DNA of 64,000 nt, taken from Panonychus citri. Its lineage: Eukaryota > Arthropoda > Arachnida > Trombidiformes > Tetranychidae. Under the pieces are notes generated by a model. The model was not told the origin of the DNA, did no database searches, and saw nothing but the letters and a program-made list of their open reading frames with translations. This document shows positions 1 to 8,108 of the stretch, in pieces. The DNA lies in NCBI RefSeq assembly GCF_014898815.1, contig NW_026515473.1:124001-188000 (forward strand), given 5' to 3'. The translations under genes were made by a program, and so were the position numbers. Numbering within the stretch: the stretch's first letter is position 1; each line of letters opens with the position of its first letter.

Positions 1-30
1 GAAGGAGGTCCAACACCACATGACTGGCTT

Positions 31-290
31 TATGTACGACTCATTCGGTGATGAGATACCAGCTGAATATTTTGAGAGGTAGGTTGGCCAGAGGAATTGA
101 TTAGGTTCCGAAGACCAAATGAAGAGGTTCCATCTGAAGCTTCGAATGAGGTCTCAACCAGTTCTATTCCGATAGAATATACTCAGCCACCTATTGCCTT
201 TATGAGTACGACTCATTCGGTGATGAGGTACCAGCTGAATATTTTGAAAGGTAGGTTGGCCAGCGGAATTGATTGAATTCCGAAGACCAA
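31..290 (+). repeat. Two copies of a ~90-bp direct repeat, 170 bp apart
   Basis: Positions 31-118 and 201-290 are near-identical, differing by one 2-bp indel and a handful of substitutions. In both copies one plus-strand frame reads YDSFGDE(I/V)PAEYFER and then a stop (80-82 and 252-254). Other frames across 76-355 also look protein-like, for example a Pro/Glu-rich run ending PATFPPIYHIN before a stop near 366. This may be the decayed or frame-broken 3' part of a plus-strand gene whose body lies left of the window. I do not recognise the protein. The rest of 1-548 shows no other gene. Confidence 0.5.
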
Positions 291-548
291 TCGAAGCTCC
301 GAGATGTTCTACACCAATTGAGCCTACTGAACCAGCAACCTTCCCACCTATCTATCATATAAATTGATAGGATACACTCTATTCGGAGGTTTAGATATAA
401 CATCTAGTTATACAAAACTGTATCCGATTGATATGATAAATCAATGAAATAATTAATGAATAAATAAAAATGATAAAAACCAATATTTTCTATACTTACT
501 TATTAATACTCAAGTTGAACCCACAGAGGGAGCATCGAGAGTTTAACA

Positions 549-584
549 TATAAATACAGACACAGACACAAAGAAAAGTCATTC
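549..584 (+). promoter_or_regulatory. Early-type core promoter (TATA box plus TCATTC initiator-like motif)
   Basis: TATAAATA begins at 549 and TCATTC begins at 579, exactly 30 nt apart, about 95 bp upstream of the ATG at 680. The same pair with the same spacing occurs before the BIR gene and the NADAR gene of this element. Confidence 0.6.
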
Positions 585-679
585 AGTTTTGACCAGTCAT
601 CGTGATAAGTTTCATCTATAACGTTTTAAAAATTAGTTAAACTTACATTTTGTGATTATACTTCAATATTTAATTGATC

Positions 680-1039
680 ATGAGTTCTAATTATACATCT
701 CCATTATTTTTAGATTTATCATTTGAAGAAATGTGTGAAGATCGTCCTTTTCCTTGTCTTAAGAAAATGCCAAGCGTGGATAAGAATATTTCACGTCCAT
801 TCAGAAGAGGAATAAAATTGGAGGCTTTCGTGAATATGTGTCAAGACCATGAAGACTATTCAAAAATGCTAAAAGTGGGTAAATACATAAGCAAGGAGGA
901 ATGTCTAGAGGCTCCAAAGTTTCTAGATGATGAAATAAGCTATGTTAAACTTCCACGCTTTTTCACTGAAGGATACAAACCAAGATCCAATCTGTGTCAG
1001 CATGAAAAAGAAACACAATATAGAAGAAGGAAAATATAA
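680..1039 (+). CDS. Small orphan protein of the element, 119 aa
   Basis: Intronless frame of 119 codons. The first ATG is at 680, so the TTG six bases upstream need not be invoked. The product is rich in charged residues and has six cysteines scattered through it; no transmembrane segment, signal peptide or family motif is visible and I do not recognise it. It ends in a basic tail (YRRRKI). It is the leftmost clear gene, on the same strand as the BIR gene downstream and on the opposite strand to the virion genes. It has its own TATA/TCATTC promoter, so it is probably transcribed early and could be a host-interaction protein; that function is inferred from position only. Confidence 0.6.
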   Translation: MSSNYTSPLFLDLSFEEMCEDRPFPCLKKMPSVDKNISRPFRRGIKLEAFVNMCQDHEDYSKMLKVGKYISKEECLEAPKFLDDEISYVKLPRFFTEGYKPRSNLCQHEKETQYRRRKI

Positions 1040-1216
1040 ACCATCTCTTTATAGCCTTAAGCATAACTGCCAAGGCATCTGTAATTGTAAGCCTCTTAAA
1101 CTAGCCTAGAAGCTATCAAGATTAAAAAATAAAAAAGATTATCATAATCTACTTAAGAGATTAAAAAAAACGTTTCTTTTCTTTTCAAACAAGTTACGCC
1201 CACAGCAAAACTATCG

Positions 1217-1252
1217 TATAAAACCAGAAACAGATACGATTTGACTTCATTC
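1217..1252 (+). promoter_or_regulatory. Early-type core promoter of the BIR gene
   Basis: TATAAAA begins at 1217 and TCATTC at 1247, again exactly 30 nt apart, about 65 bp upstream of the start codon at 1312. Confidence 0.65.
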
Positions 1253-1311
1253 CTCTCTTCGTCCAGTAAACATCATTATATTTCATTCGTTTAGTTTAGT
1301 TAAAATCAACA

Positions 1312-2577
1312 ATGACTGTGTTAAGTAAATTTTCTAAGTGTTCTTCTGAAATTGGTGAAGGTTTGGCTGTTTGGGGAGCTTTACCAGACCAATTCAAGAA
1401 AGAATCTGTACGATTGGCCTCTTTTTTTCATTCACAACCTTGTTGGACTATAAGTGGGGATTCTTTCGCTGAAGTTGCATCTGATGGATTCTTCTACACG
1501 GGTATGGATCGAATTGTTAAATGTGTTTTCTGTGATTTTGTCTACAACTTACCATTACTTCCTGATCTACACTGGGTCGATCACCGACTTGAGAAGCCAG
1601 ACTGTCCTTTCGTTTGTGGAAAAAGTGTTGGTAATGTAACTCACAAACCAGAATCACTTTCATCTTGTGAAGATGATATGCGTTTAAAACTACTTTCTAA
1701 GGCATTCGAAGATGTTGTTTTAACGTTGACATTAGATTCTGATTCTGAAAGTGATTCTGAAGAAGAAATGGATGATAGTAATGATGCTGTTGACTATCCA
1801 TACCAACAGTTTGGTAGACTTTCCGAGACACCTTCTCCTAAAGATACACTATCTCCAACACCATCTGAATCTTCTTCTGGATTTTCCTACAATTCTGGCC
1901 CCAAATTCGGACAACTCCCCGAGACACCTCCACCAAAAGATACACCATCACCTCCGATGACTGAAACGCCTACTGGACTCCCCTGTTATCTTTCAAGTCC
2001 ATGCCAAAGTACCTCCAGAGGAATGATATCGGTAGACTATAATGAAAAGACTGTTTCTCTCGAGGGTCATTACCGTGCACAAGAAACTCTACGGAGGTCG
2101 CAGTTGTTCAGAAGAATGAATGTCTTGGAAAAATCATTAATACGACTTCCTTCTGGAAACATACAGATAAGATCCAGAAACCATTATAGAAAGAGCATTT
2201 CTACGGTGAGAGTGATAGATCAACGAGTGGCCTGTTTACCGAGATTGTTTTGTTACGGTTACTTTCCAATAGACAAATTACTTTCATCAGGACCTTTCAA
2301 ACCTGAGAAATCAGAATATTTTGAAAGAATCAAATCTTTCCTCAACTGGGATTTTGATAAAGTAGTTTCTTCTGATCAACTCGCTAAAGCAGGATTTTAC
2401 TATCGTGGAATCTATGATATTGTTCATTGTTTTCACTGTGATGGCGCTATACATAACTGGCGTATTGGTGATGACCCTTTTACACTCCATGCTAAGTGTT
2501 TCCCTAGCTGCGGTTTCATATTGAAAACTAAGGGACAAGATTTTGTCGCAAGCCAATCAAAATCCTTTACTTGCTAA
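1312..2577 (+). CDS. IAP-like protein with two BIR domains (421 aa)
   Basis: The product has two baculoviral IAP repeat domains. BIR1 (about residues 32-103) has zinc-ligand candidates C71, C74, H91 and C98 (VKCVFC, DHRLEKPDC). BIR2 (about 336-404) is closer to consensus, with C373, C376, H393 and C400 (HCFHC, DDPFTLHAKCFPSC). The 230-residue linker is acidic then Ser/Pro-rich and holds two similar blocks of the type FG(R/Q)L(S/P)ETP.PKDT. There is no C-terminal RING, so E3 ligase activity is not expected from this chain alone. BIR proteins of insects and DNA viruses bind caspases or IAP antagonists and block apoptosis; that role here is inferred. It sits beside the orphan early gene under a matching promoter. 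BIR1 lacks the WP/aromatic features of strong IBM-binding BIRs, so binding specificity is open. Confidence 0.85.
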   Translation: MTVLSKFSKCSSEIGEGLAVWGALPDQFKKESVRLASFFHSQPCWTISGDSFAEVASDGFFYTGMDRIVKCVFCDFVYNLPLLPDLHWVDHRLEKPDCPFVCGKSVGNVTHKPESLSSCEDDMRLKLLSKAFEDVVLTLTLDSDSESDSEEEMDDSNDAVDYPYQQFGRLSETPSPKDTLSPTPSESSSGFSYNSGPKFGQLPETPPPKDTPSPPMTETPTGLPCYLSSPCQSTSRGMISVDYNEKTVSLEGHYRAQETLRRSQLFRRMNVLEKSLIRLPSGNIQIRSRNHYRKSISTVRVIDQRVACLPRLFCYGYFPIDKLLSSGPFKPEKSEYFERIKSFLNWDFDKVVSSDQLAKAGFYYRGIYDIVHCFHCDGAIHNWRIGDDPFTLHAKCFPSCGFILKTKGQDFVASQSKSFTC

Positions 2578-2669
2578 TAACACTAACACAACACATTGTA
2601 AAATATAATTTAGAAGCATTTGTTAATAATAAATGAATTTGAAACATAATCGATTTTTTTAATCTTTCT

Positions 2670-3200
2670 TTAATAGATCGTATTTTTTAGAATATTTAGA
2701 AGTGAATGGTGTACATTTTGAATGTTTTGAGCAGTCTTGAAGCCAGTGAAAACAAGTTTACCAGTGTGATGTATCGCTACCTTTTCTCTTGTACCACGCA
2801 CTGAATAATAAGCAGATGGAAATAGCTCTGGATGATAATCAAATTCACCTGAAGACCTTTCCATGAGCTTCAATAAGTTTATACCAGTACCAATGAATGA
2901 ACTCGCCACCATATTCACAATTCTTTTTTCCTTGATCTCCAGTGGATTGTATGTCTTTTCACAGAATAGTTTTATCGCATCATCAGCTATTTTTTCTGTT
3001 TTAGCACCTACAACGTTTATTTTACCATTTCGAAATATCAAGAGACAGCATCCAAAATCCTTACAGATAGCTCCATTGAACTTTTTCTTGTTGTATTTAA
3101 CATTATCAAGCACAAACTCTAGAAACTCTAAAACAATAGAAAAATTTAGAGTATAACTTATCACAATGTTAGAAACAACTGGAGATGTACTCGAGTCCAT
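2670..3200 (-). CDS. TATA-binding-protein homologue encoded by the element (176 aa)
   Basis: The chain is two TBP-type half-repeats (about residues 8-88 and 94-172), the full length of a TBP core with almost no N-terminal extension. Diagnostic stretches are YNKKKFNGA, LLIFRNGKINVVGAKT, YHPELFPSAYY and GKLVFTGFKTA, in the same order and spacing as in TBP. Of the four DNA-intercalating phenylalanines of TBP, three are matched (F41, F56, F127); the fourth position is His (H144, in AIHHTGK). TBP bends TATA DNA to nucleate transcription, so this is probably a transcription factor for the element's own promoters. The gene is minus-strand, immediately downstream of the protease, with a compact leader. 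TBP is not a standard Polinton gene to my knowledge. A TBP-like TRF derivative captured from a host is the alternative to a giant-virus-type origin. Confidence 0.85.
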   Translation of the reverse strand: MDSSTSPVVSNIVISYTLNFSIVLEFLEFVLDNVKYNKKKFNGAICKDFGCCLLIFRNGKINVVGAKTEKIADDAIKLFCEKTYNPLEIKEKRIVNMVASSFIGTGINLLKLMERSSGEFDYHPELFPSAYYSVRGTREKVAIHHTGKLVFTGFKTAQNIQNVHHSLLNILKNTIY

Positions 3201-3235
3201 GGTTTTGAGATGAATGAGTTGTTTTGAAAACTAAA

Positions 3236-3653
3236 CTAGGGGTCATAGCACATACGGATTACTTTCTTATCATTAACTTTCAAATTCTTGTTAAACTGGT
3301 TAATAAATCTGTTGAAATTTTCCTTTCTATTTCGTGATTTCAAAAAGGAGACACAAAATTCACCGCAAGTCTTTGAAAAAATGTTGTACATCTTCCATTC
3401 CAAATGAGTTTCCTGTTTTGAATAAAGGTCTAAACTCTTTGTAAAGGGGTGGTATACCGAATGAATCAAAGTATTCGCAGAATTTTTTATTACATTTGAA
3501 AGCTACCCAATGGCTACCTGGCTCAGAGGCTTTATCGTTGTTAACGACTAAGCAAAAAGATGATCTTTTTAGATCAGGGATTTTATCCCGAGGAAAAACA
3601 CCAATAAAGTCAGAAACCTGTTTTAAACATCTATCAATTTCAAAGTCATACAT
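3236..3653 (-). pseudogene. Adenain-type cysteine protease, frame-broken
   Basis: Two overlapping minus-strand frames together carry the parts of an adenovirus-type maturation protease (peptidase C5). Frame one (3360-3653) has the catalytic His region (GSHWVAFKC) and the Asp/Glu-position region (EYFDSFG). The second frame (up to 3469, ending at 3236) has the nucleophile region (SKTCGEFC) and a basic C-terminus. The break falls in the overlap, near a run of six T on the minus strand at about 3375-3382. The family processes capsid precursors during virion maturation, matching the adjacent major capsid gene. With the break as sequenced, no single product has a full triad, so the copy is inactive unless the break is a sequencing indel or is bypassed by frameshifting. 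Neighbouring frames are intact, which favours a recent or artefactual lesion. Confidence 0.75.
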
Positions 3654-3664
3654 TTTATTTATTC

Positions 3665-4966
3665 TTAATTATAATCAGTTGTGACATTTCTTTCAGAATC
3701 AATCTCAATCAAATTATCATATTCACAATACAATATGACATCAACAACCTCTTTTAGGGCTTCTTTGAATCTTAAATAAAGTCTCAATGTTCCTCGCTTA
3801 ATTGGATTTAGATGACCAGCCATACCACATCCATGTGAAAGATCTGGCGCAAAGTTAAAACCAAATACTGTTTTACCTTCAATAAAATTATCCCGAGTTA
3901 TATTGATGGTTGTTTCTGTGTTATTCATATTCATCGATTGAAAAAGCCCATTATACTCTCTAACATAACATCCATTTGAAAAGTCAGGTTGATAAGCATT
4001 TGATGGATATTGTATACCGTCCAAGTAACAAGCAGCAAACGATATATCATAATGATTAAATACGAATACTTCATTTTTATTGGAACCATTATGTGCGGCA
4101 TTTGAAACACAGACAAGATAAAGTCTTCGAGGTAATTGTCCAATGATAATATTATCAAGCATGGCATCCAATGAGCCAGCAGGAATGGCTACTTGTCTCA
4201 TGTCAATTCTGGTAACAGGATATTTAGCTGGAGCCAAAGCCAAAGCCTTTGCATGAGCTGTCAATAGCTGCGATGTTACCTTGAGTCGATGAACATATAA
4301 TGAAGCGTCGATGAACTTCATTGATACTTCAAAACCATCTGGATACTCGAAAAAGAAGTTAGGTGAATGAGGTACTAGTGAAACTTGCAACTCACATCCT
4401 CCTAAAAGGGCTTTACCTTGAAAAGATAAATCAAGGTGCAATCTACCATACAGATCAACCACATTACTGGTAGCACCTCCAGTTTTAGGAATGAATCTTT
4501 GCTGCCTAGCTACATCATTTTCATTCCATAAACAAGAGCCCAAGTGAGAACTTTTAGCGTCATCAGAAAATCCTAAAAGATTATCAAGATAAGCTCGATA
4601 CGCATAAAGATTATTTGACATTGTGATCTCTTTATTACCAATACTTAATTCTACTTTTTTTATCATAGAATGAAGAAAATTGTTTGCTGGCTTCATTTCC
4701 AACCAATCACTTGATGTCATTGGTGTTTTATCAGTTTTGACAACAATAGCTTGTAGTTTGATGTAAAAATATGTTTCGTGTAACAAAATGTATTCATCCA
4801 TTGAGGTTGGTATTCGAAAACTCATCATTGAACTAGAGTCAAGAGCTGAAATAGGTCGATGTTGAGTCTCATATCCTCTCTCTGCTGACTTTTGCGTTGG
4901 AGGAACTGAAAAAAGGTCAAGTTCTGGCAGAAAAGCTTCTGATGATAACTTATGAATTGAACTCAT
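3665..4966 (-). CDS. Major capsid protein (hexon-like), 433 aa
   Basis: The N-terminus (LDLFSVPPTQKS, then a Ser/Thr-rich turn and MMSFRIPTSMDEYILL) is the pattern of Polinton/adintovirus major capsid proteins, which fold as double jelly rolls and form the pseudo-hexameric hexon shell. The length is within the usual range for these elements. Further family-like blocks are KVELSIGNKEI, LYAYRAYLDNLLGF and DLSFQGKALLGGCELQVSL. The start overlaps the stop of the upstream 115-aa gene by four bases, and the protease follows 11 bp downstream, so this is the core of a late virion block. The frame is complete with no stop. The assignment rests on motif pattern and position; structure prediction would be decisive. 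Confidence 0.8.
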   Translation of the reverse strand: MSSIHKLSSEAFLPELDLFSVPPTQKSAERGYETQHRPISALDSSSMMSFRIPTSMDEYILLHETYFYIKLQAIVVKTDKTPMTSSDWLEMKPANNFLHSMIKKVELSIGNKEITMSNNLYAYRAYLDNLLGFSDDAKSSHLGSCLWNENDVARQQRFIPKTGGATSNVVDLYGRLHLDLSFQGKALLGGCELQVSLVPHSPNFFFEYPDGFEVSMKFIDASLYVHRLKVTSQLLTAHAKALALAPAKYPVTRIDMRQVAIPAGSLDAMLDNIIIGQLPRRLYLVCVSNAAHNGSNKNEVFVFNHYDISFAACYLDGIQYPSNAYQPDFSNGCYVREYNGLFQSMNMNNTETTINITRDNFIEGKTVFGFNFAPDLSHGCGMAGHLNPIKRGTLRLYLRFKEALKEVVDVILYCEYDNLIEIDSERNVTTDYN

Positions 4967-5310
4967 CTTAAAAAGTTGAAAAGAGTACGATCTATATGTC
5001 TTTTATTTATTCTAGGTCTTTTTATACCTTCACCAACTTGGTCACTCACTGATAATTTTCTTTTTCTTTTTATAACTTCACTAGCTACTTCTTGTACTTT
5101 ATCCAAAACTCTGTTTGTTGCCGATGTCTTTATATCATTAAAGATAGCTTTCCCCGTGTCAAGAGCTTGTGATCCTAAATATTTTAGTATAGGTAAAACG
5201 TGTGTTTTAAAAATACGACCGAAAAATCCATAACCTCTTTGATATCTAACGCCAGAAAATACTTGTAATGGTAAACCATCACCAGCCTGCTTTAAATAAT
5301 AGTTCTCCAT
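4963..5310 (-). CDS. Small basic virion protein with RYQRGYG motif (115 aa)
   Basis: The N-terminal third has LQVFSGVRYQRGYGFFGRIF followed by an amphipathic or hydrophobic segment (LPILKYLGSQALDTGKAIF). The C-terminal half is Lys/Arg-rich (KRKRKL, IKRPRINKRH). This layout matches the small adenovirus core/cement-like proteins present in Polintons and adintoviruses, thought to link DNA or membrane to the capsid. The GYG-type motif followed by a helix resembles a membrane-active peptide, and a nuclear localisation signal is plausible. The gene overlaps the penton-like gene upstream by 19 bp and the major capsid gene by 4 bp. Exact homology (pX, pVI or pVII-like) cannot be decided by eye. Confidence 0.6.
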   Translation of the reverse strand: MENYYLKQAGDGLPLQVFSGVRYQRGYGFFGRIFKTHVLPILKYLGSQALDTGKAIFNDIKTSATNRVLDKVQEVASEVIKRKRKLSVSDQVGEGIKRPRINKRHIDRTLFNFLR

Positions 5311-6131
5311 CTTTTTCTGAAATGTAAAGTTACTGAGACTCTACCGAATTTGAAATCAATACAACGGCCACATTCATCCTTTATATTGATTCTCAATCTA
5401 TCCAGTTCATTGGTTGATATAGGATGATAATAAGGTTTACTGAAGACCATATTGACATCTTCTCCATAAACACTAGAATTACTGACAGGTACTGATCTCA
5501 ATAGATTTGAATACACATTACCAACAATTGTAGGAGTAACAATATCTGAATAGATCATTAAGTTATGAACTCCCGCTTTCATGTCAACCGCTGATGATTG
5601 GTTAAGACCCTCAGTAAATGAGGGGATAGATATTATTTCAATTGTTGAACTTTTATCAAACTTGATTGTTTCAAAACCTAACATAGAGTCGAGTTCTTCT
5701 CCGAATGATATGAGAATGGGATGTTTGGTAGAATCTTCTGCGTTTTGATTCTCACAGCCTTGGATCATTGTTATCGTATGTGATGATTGATTAAACTCTA
5801 GTAAAGGTAAAATGAGTTTTGGGTTATTAGAAAATAATTCTTTAACATTTTGGTTAATAATAGTTACTAAGTTATCTACAGAATGATAATAGCCGGGTTG
5901 GATGTTGTTAACTATTTCAGATGAAATGATACGTTTTGGATCATATAGGGTGAATGTTGGCACTGTTAGTAAGTTAAACCAACTTTTAGTGTAATTAAAC
6001 TCCGTGAGAGCAACCTCATAGTTATCAGAGAGGCACAAAGGGTTTGGAAAGTAAGTAGTGTAATCATATAGTTTATTTTCATTAATGCTGACAACATTAC
6101 TAGGCAATGTTAAATAAAATGAGTTTGACAT
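5292..6131 (-). CDS. Minor capsid (penton-like) protein, 279 aa
   Basis: The N-terminus (FYLTLPSNVVSINENKLYDY, then LCLSDNYEVALTEFNYTKSW) matches the start of Polinton/adintovirus minor capsid proteins, which form single-jelly-roll pentons at capsid vertices. The overall length of about 280 residues is normal for this group. The C-terminus holds a conserved-looking strand, CIDFKFGRVSVTLHFRK. It is located between the membrane-protein gene and the small basic core-like gene, the usual neighbourhood of the major capsid gene. The frame is complete. Family placement is by pattern recognition of the N-terminal strands and gene order. Confidence 0.7.
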   Translation of the reverse strand: MSNSFYLTLPSNVVSINENKLYDYTTYFPNPLCLSDNYEVALTEFNYTKSWFNLLTVPTFTLYDPKRIISSEIVNNIQPGYYHSVDNLVTIINQNVKELFSNNPKLILPLLEFNQSSHTITMIQGCENQNAEDSTKHPILISFGEELDSMLGFETIKFDKSSTIEIISIPSFTEGLNQSSAVDMKAGVHNLMIYSDIVTPTIVGNVYSNLLRSVPVSNSSVYGEDVNMVFSKPYYHPISTNELDRLRINIKDECGRCIDFKFGRVSVTLHFRKRWRTII

Positions 6132-6140
6132 TGCAAAGCT

Positions 6141-6413
6141 TTAAGAGACAACACTTTCAAGAGTTGGCTTTATATGAGTTGAATTATCACGTTGCAAATA
6201 ATTGATTGGTTTCGAATTCATTTTTGGGGTAGGTAAAATACAGCCAAGAGACATTGAAAGCAAGGTTATCCATAGTTTCTGGTCACCAATGTTTAAAGAC
6301 AAGTTAATCAGTGACGCTAGTATCACGAAAAAAAGTGTGGAAATTTGTGCGATGAATAAATAAATTTTAGATTCATTCATCCCAAGCTCTTCAGGTCGTC
6401 CGAATTGATCCAT
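6141..6413 (-). CDS. Small membrane protein of the element (90 aa)
   Basis: The 90-residue product has two likely hydrophobic segments (about residues 16-40, IYLFIAQISTLFFVILASLI, and 46-62, LWITLLSMSLGCIL) and a polar C-terminal tail. The start overlaps the 3' end of the integrase by 37 bp and the stop lies 10 bp before the penton-like gene. I do not recognise a family. Small membrane proteins are frequent in the virion block of adintovirus-like genomes, so a role in virion membrane interaction or entry is possible but unproven. Confidence 0.55.
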   Translation of the reverse strand: MDQFGRPEELGMNESKIYLFIAQISTLFFVILASLINLSLNIGDQKLWITLLSMSLGCILPTPKMNSKPINYLQRDNSTHIKPTLESVVS

Positions 6414-7498
6414 GAGTTATGAGTTGTTGAGTATCCTAGCCACTTTACGAAGTATTGAATCTTCCCTTTATATACACGTCTTTTTAATACTTTTTCTACT
6501 CTGTGTTCATCAGCTTTAACATGTTGCACCTCTTTATCATAAAACTTTTTATCAACTACTTTTTCACCTATCTCACTGTTGAGAGTATAAACAGGTAAGA
6601 GTTGAACTTTATCAATAGAGCTGATATTATAAATCTGATCGCTCCAATTTGGGTAGAATCCTTTGTCGAATGGTTTCTGCTTGTATTTTACCCTAACTTG
6701 GTCTGCTTCTTCGAGACGTGGTATTTTTTTATTGCTTCTATAGACATCACGAAGACATGACTTTCCATACAAATTTTGAAAAACTTGAGAAGAGTTAGAT
6801 TGATTAACTTTTATTGGTGGCATTTTTATTGCTCTATGATAGGCATTATTATAACTTTTTAAGAGTTTATTTATTACATCCACATATTTACGAGTTCCTT
6901 TAGAGGTGAAATACTTGAACATTTTAGCTTTCAAAGTTCTATTAAACCTTTCTACAATAGCACATTTAATATCTCTATTACTTGAAGAATAATAACGTAT
7001 ACAATGATTTTCCAACAGTTTTGAGAAGCCTGAATTTATGAACTCTTTACCTTTATCTGTTCTCAAAGCAGCTGGTGTTCTTTCAGCGAGTATAGATTCA
7101 AAAGCACTTGTAACTAATTTCGCTGTTTTATTTTTGATGGGAACAGCCCAAGCATATTTACTGAAACAATCAATAACAGTCAGTATATAACGATAGCTTT
7201 GATTTTGTCTAGAAAACTCCTGCATCTCGACAAGATCCGCTTCCCATTGTTCGTCAATAGAAGAAACAATAATTCTATTTCGAATGAAATTTTTTCTTAC
7301 AGATTTGTGTAGAGTATAAGTGAGCTGTGATTTAGTCCATTCTTCCACTTCAGACCTCTTAATATCTGGAACAAGCTTTTGCGCTTCATCAAAAAGTCTA
7401 TCTATTGAAGAAAAAGATGCAGGATTTTCAGGACTATAGTAAAGATCATTCAGAGTCTTAATCTTTACTGAGTCGAGCCCATCTTTTTTCTTTGCCAT
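6377..7498 (-). CDS. Retroviral-type integrase with C-terminal chromodomain (373 aa)
   Basis: The catalytic core has the DD35E triad: Asp at about residue 88 (WEADLVEMQ), Asp at about 147 (LRTDKGKEF) and Glu at about 182 (IVERFNRTLK), with about 35 residues between the last two. The N-terminal helix region (LNDLYYSPENPASF, WTKSQLTYTLHKSVRKNF) is typical of Polinton integrases. The C-terminus (about 325-373, VEKVLKRRVYKGKIQYFVKW then LGYSTTHNSWINSDDL) is a chromodomain with its aromatic-cage-type residues. Integrase inserts the linear element DNA into host chromosomes, and the chromodomain may steer it to histone-marked chromatin. The N-terminal 41 bp overlap the 217-aa gene upstream. All catalytic residues are present. 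Confidence 0.92.
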   Translation of the reverse strand: MAKKKDGLDSVKIKTLNDLYYSPENPASFSSIDRLFDEAQKLVPDIKRSEVEEWTKSQLTYTLHKSVRKNFIRNRIIVSSIDEQWEADLVEMQEFSRQNQSYRYILTVIDCFSKYAWAVPIKNKTAKLVTSAFESILAERTPAALRTDKGKEFINSGFSKLLENHCIRYYSSSNRDIKCAIVERFNRTLKAKMFKYFTSKGTRKYVDVINKLLKSYNNAYHRAIKMPPIKVNQSNSSQVFQNLYGKSCLRDVYRSNKKIPRLEEADQVRVKYKQKPFDKGFYPNWSDQIYNISSIDKVQLLPVYTLNSEIGEKVVDKKFYDKEVQHVKADEHRVEKVLKRRVYKGKIQYFVKWLGYSTTHNSWINSDDLKSLG

Positions 7499-8108
7499 CC
7501 CGGAGATTATAATTATTGTTTACTGGAGTATACTTTTTTCTTGGTCTCTTGATCTTCTGTGTGACCTTAGGTGTACCTTCAAGCTCTAAAAGGATTTGAG
7601 AATCATTTACTGCTTTTTCCTTATCAAAAGTGTGTAAGTCGTTTCTAGGGATGAATAATGGTGGCTGTACTCGTACATTCGAGAGAACTATTGGACTACT
7701 TATACTTGTCTTTTTAAGCTGCTTAAGTTTACTTATTCCTTTAAATCTCTTGATGATTTTTTTATTAGTAAAGTCACTAGAGGCGAGCCCTGAAGCCTTA
7801 AGAACCTGTAAAAATTCAGATAATCCCTCACACGTTTCACCCTCGGACATACAGCAGTAAATGAGATCTACAATATCTGTACCTTCAAGGGGTTTCTTTT
7901 GGAAGATGATATTATTGTCTTGATTATAAGACCCCTTAAGCGCTAACCTGAGGGCAATCCTAATAACTTTATGGATCAAATCTTTAGATGGAGTCAAAGA
8001 AACTTGTGGGTCTGATTTTCTAGCTTTTTTAATAGCACCACCATCTTGTATCAAATGATTCATATCCTCACCATCAATTTGGTACACTTTCTTGATAAAA
8101 TTATCCAT
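7458..8108 (-). CDS. Unassigned virion-block protein (216 aa)
   Basis: ATG is at 8108; a TTG lies directly before it. The chain has a helical N-terminal half (HKVIRIALRLALKG, FLQVLKASGLA) and a basic C-terminus (QKIKRPRKKYTP). It contains the short stretch DGGAIKKARKSDP near residue 24, possibly a cleavage-site-like or nuclear-targeting segment. I do not recognise the family. It lies between the 112-aa gene (8-bp overlap) and the integrase (41-bp overlap), so it is co-oriented with and probably co-expressed with the virion genes. A core, scaffold or packaging-accessory role is a guess from position. Confidence 0.55.
   Translation of the reverse strand: MDNFIKKVYQIDGEDMNHLIQDGGAIKKARKSDPQVSLTPSKDLIHKVIRIALRLALKGSYNQDNNIIFQKKPLEGTDIVDLIYCCMSEGETCEGLSEFLQVLKASGLASSDFTNKKIIKRFKGISKLKQLKKTSISSPIVLSNVRVQPPLFIPRNDLHTFDKEKAVNDSQILLELEGTPKVTQKIKRPRKKYTPVNNNYNLRDGKEKRWARLSKD

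Noticed and set aside
200..403. Minus-strand open frame of 67 codons at the left edge
   Set aside because: It overlaps the direct repeat and has no family-like sequence; plus-strand frames are better conserved between the copies.
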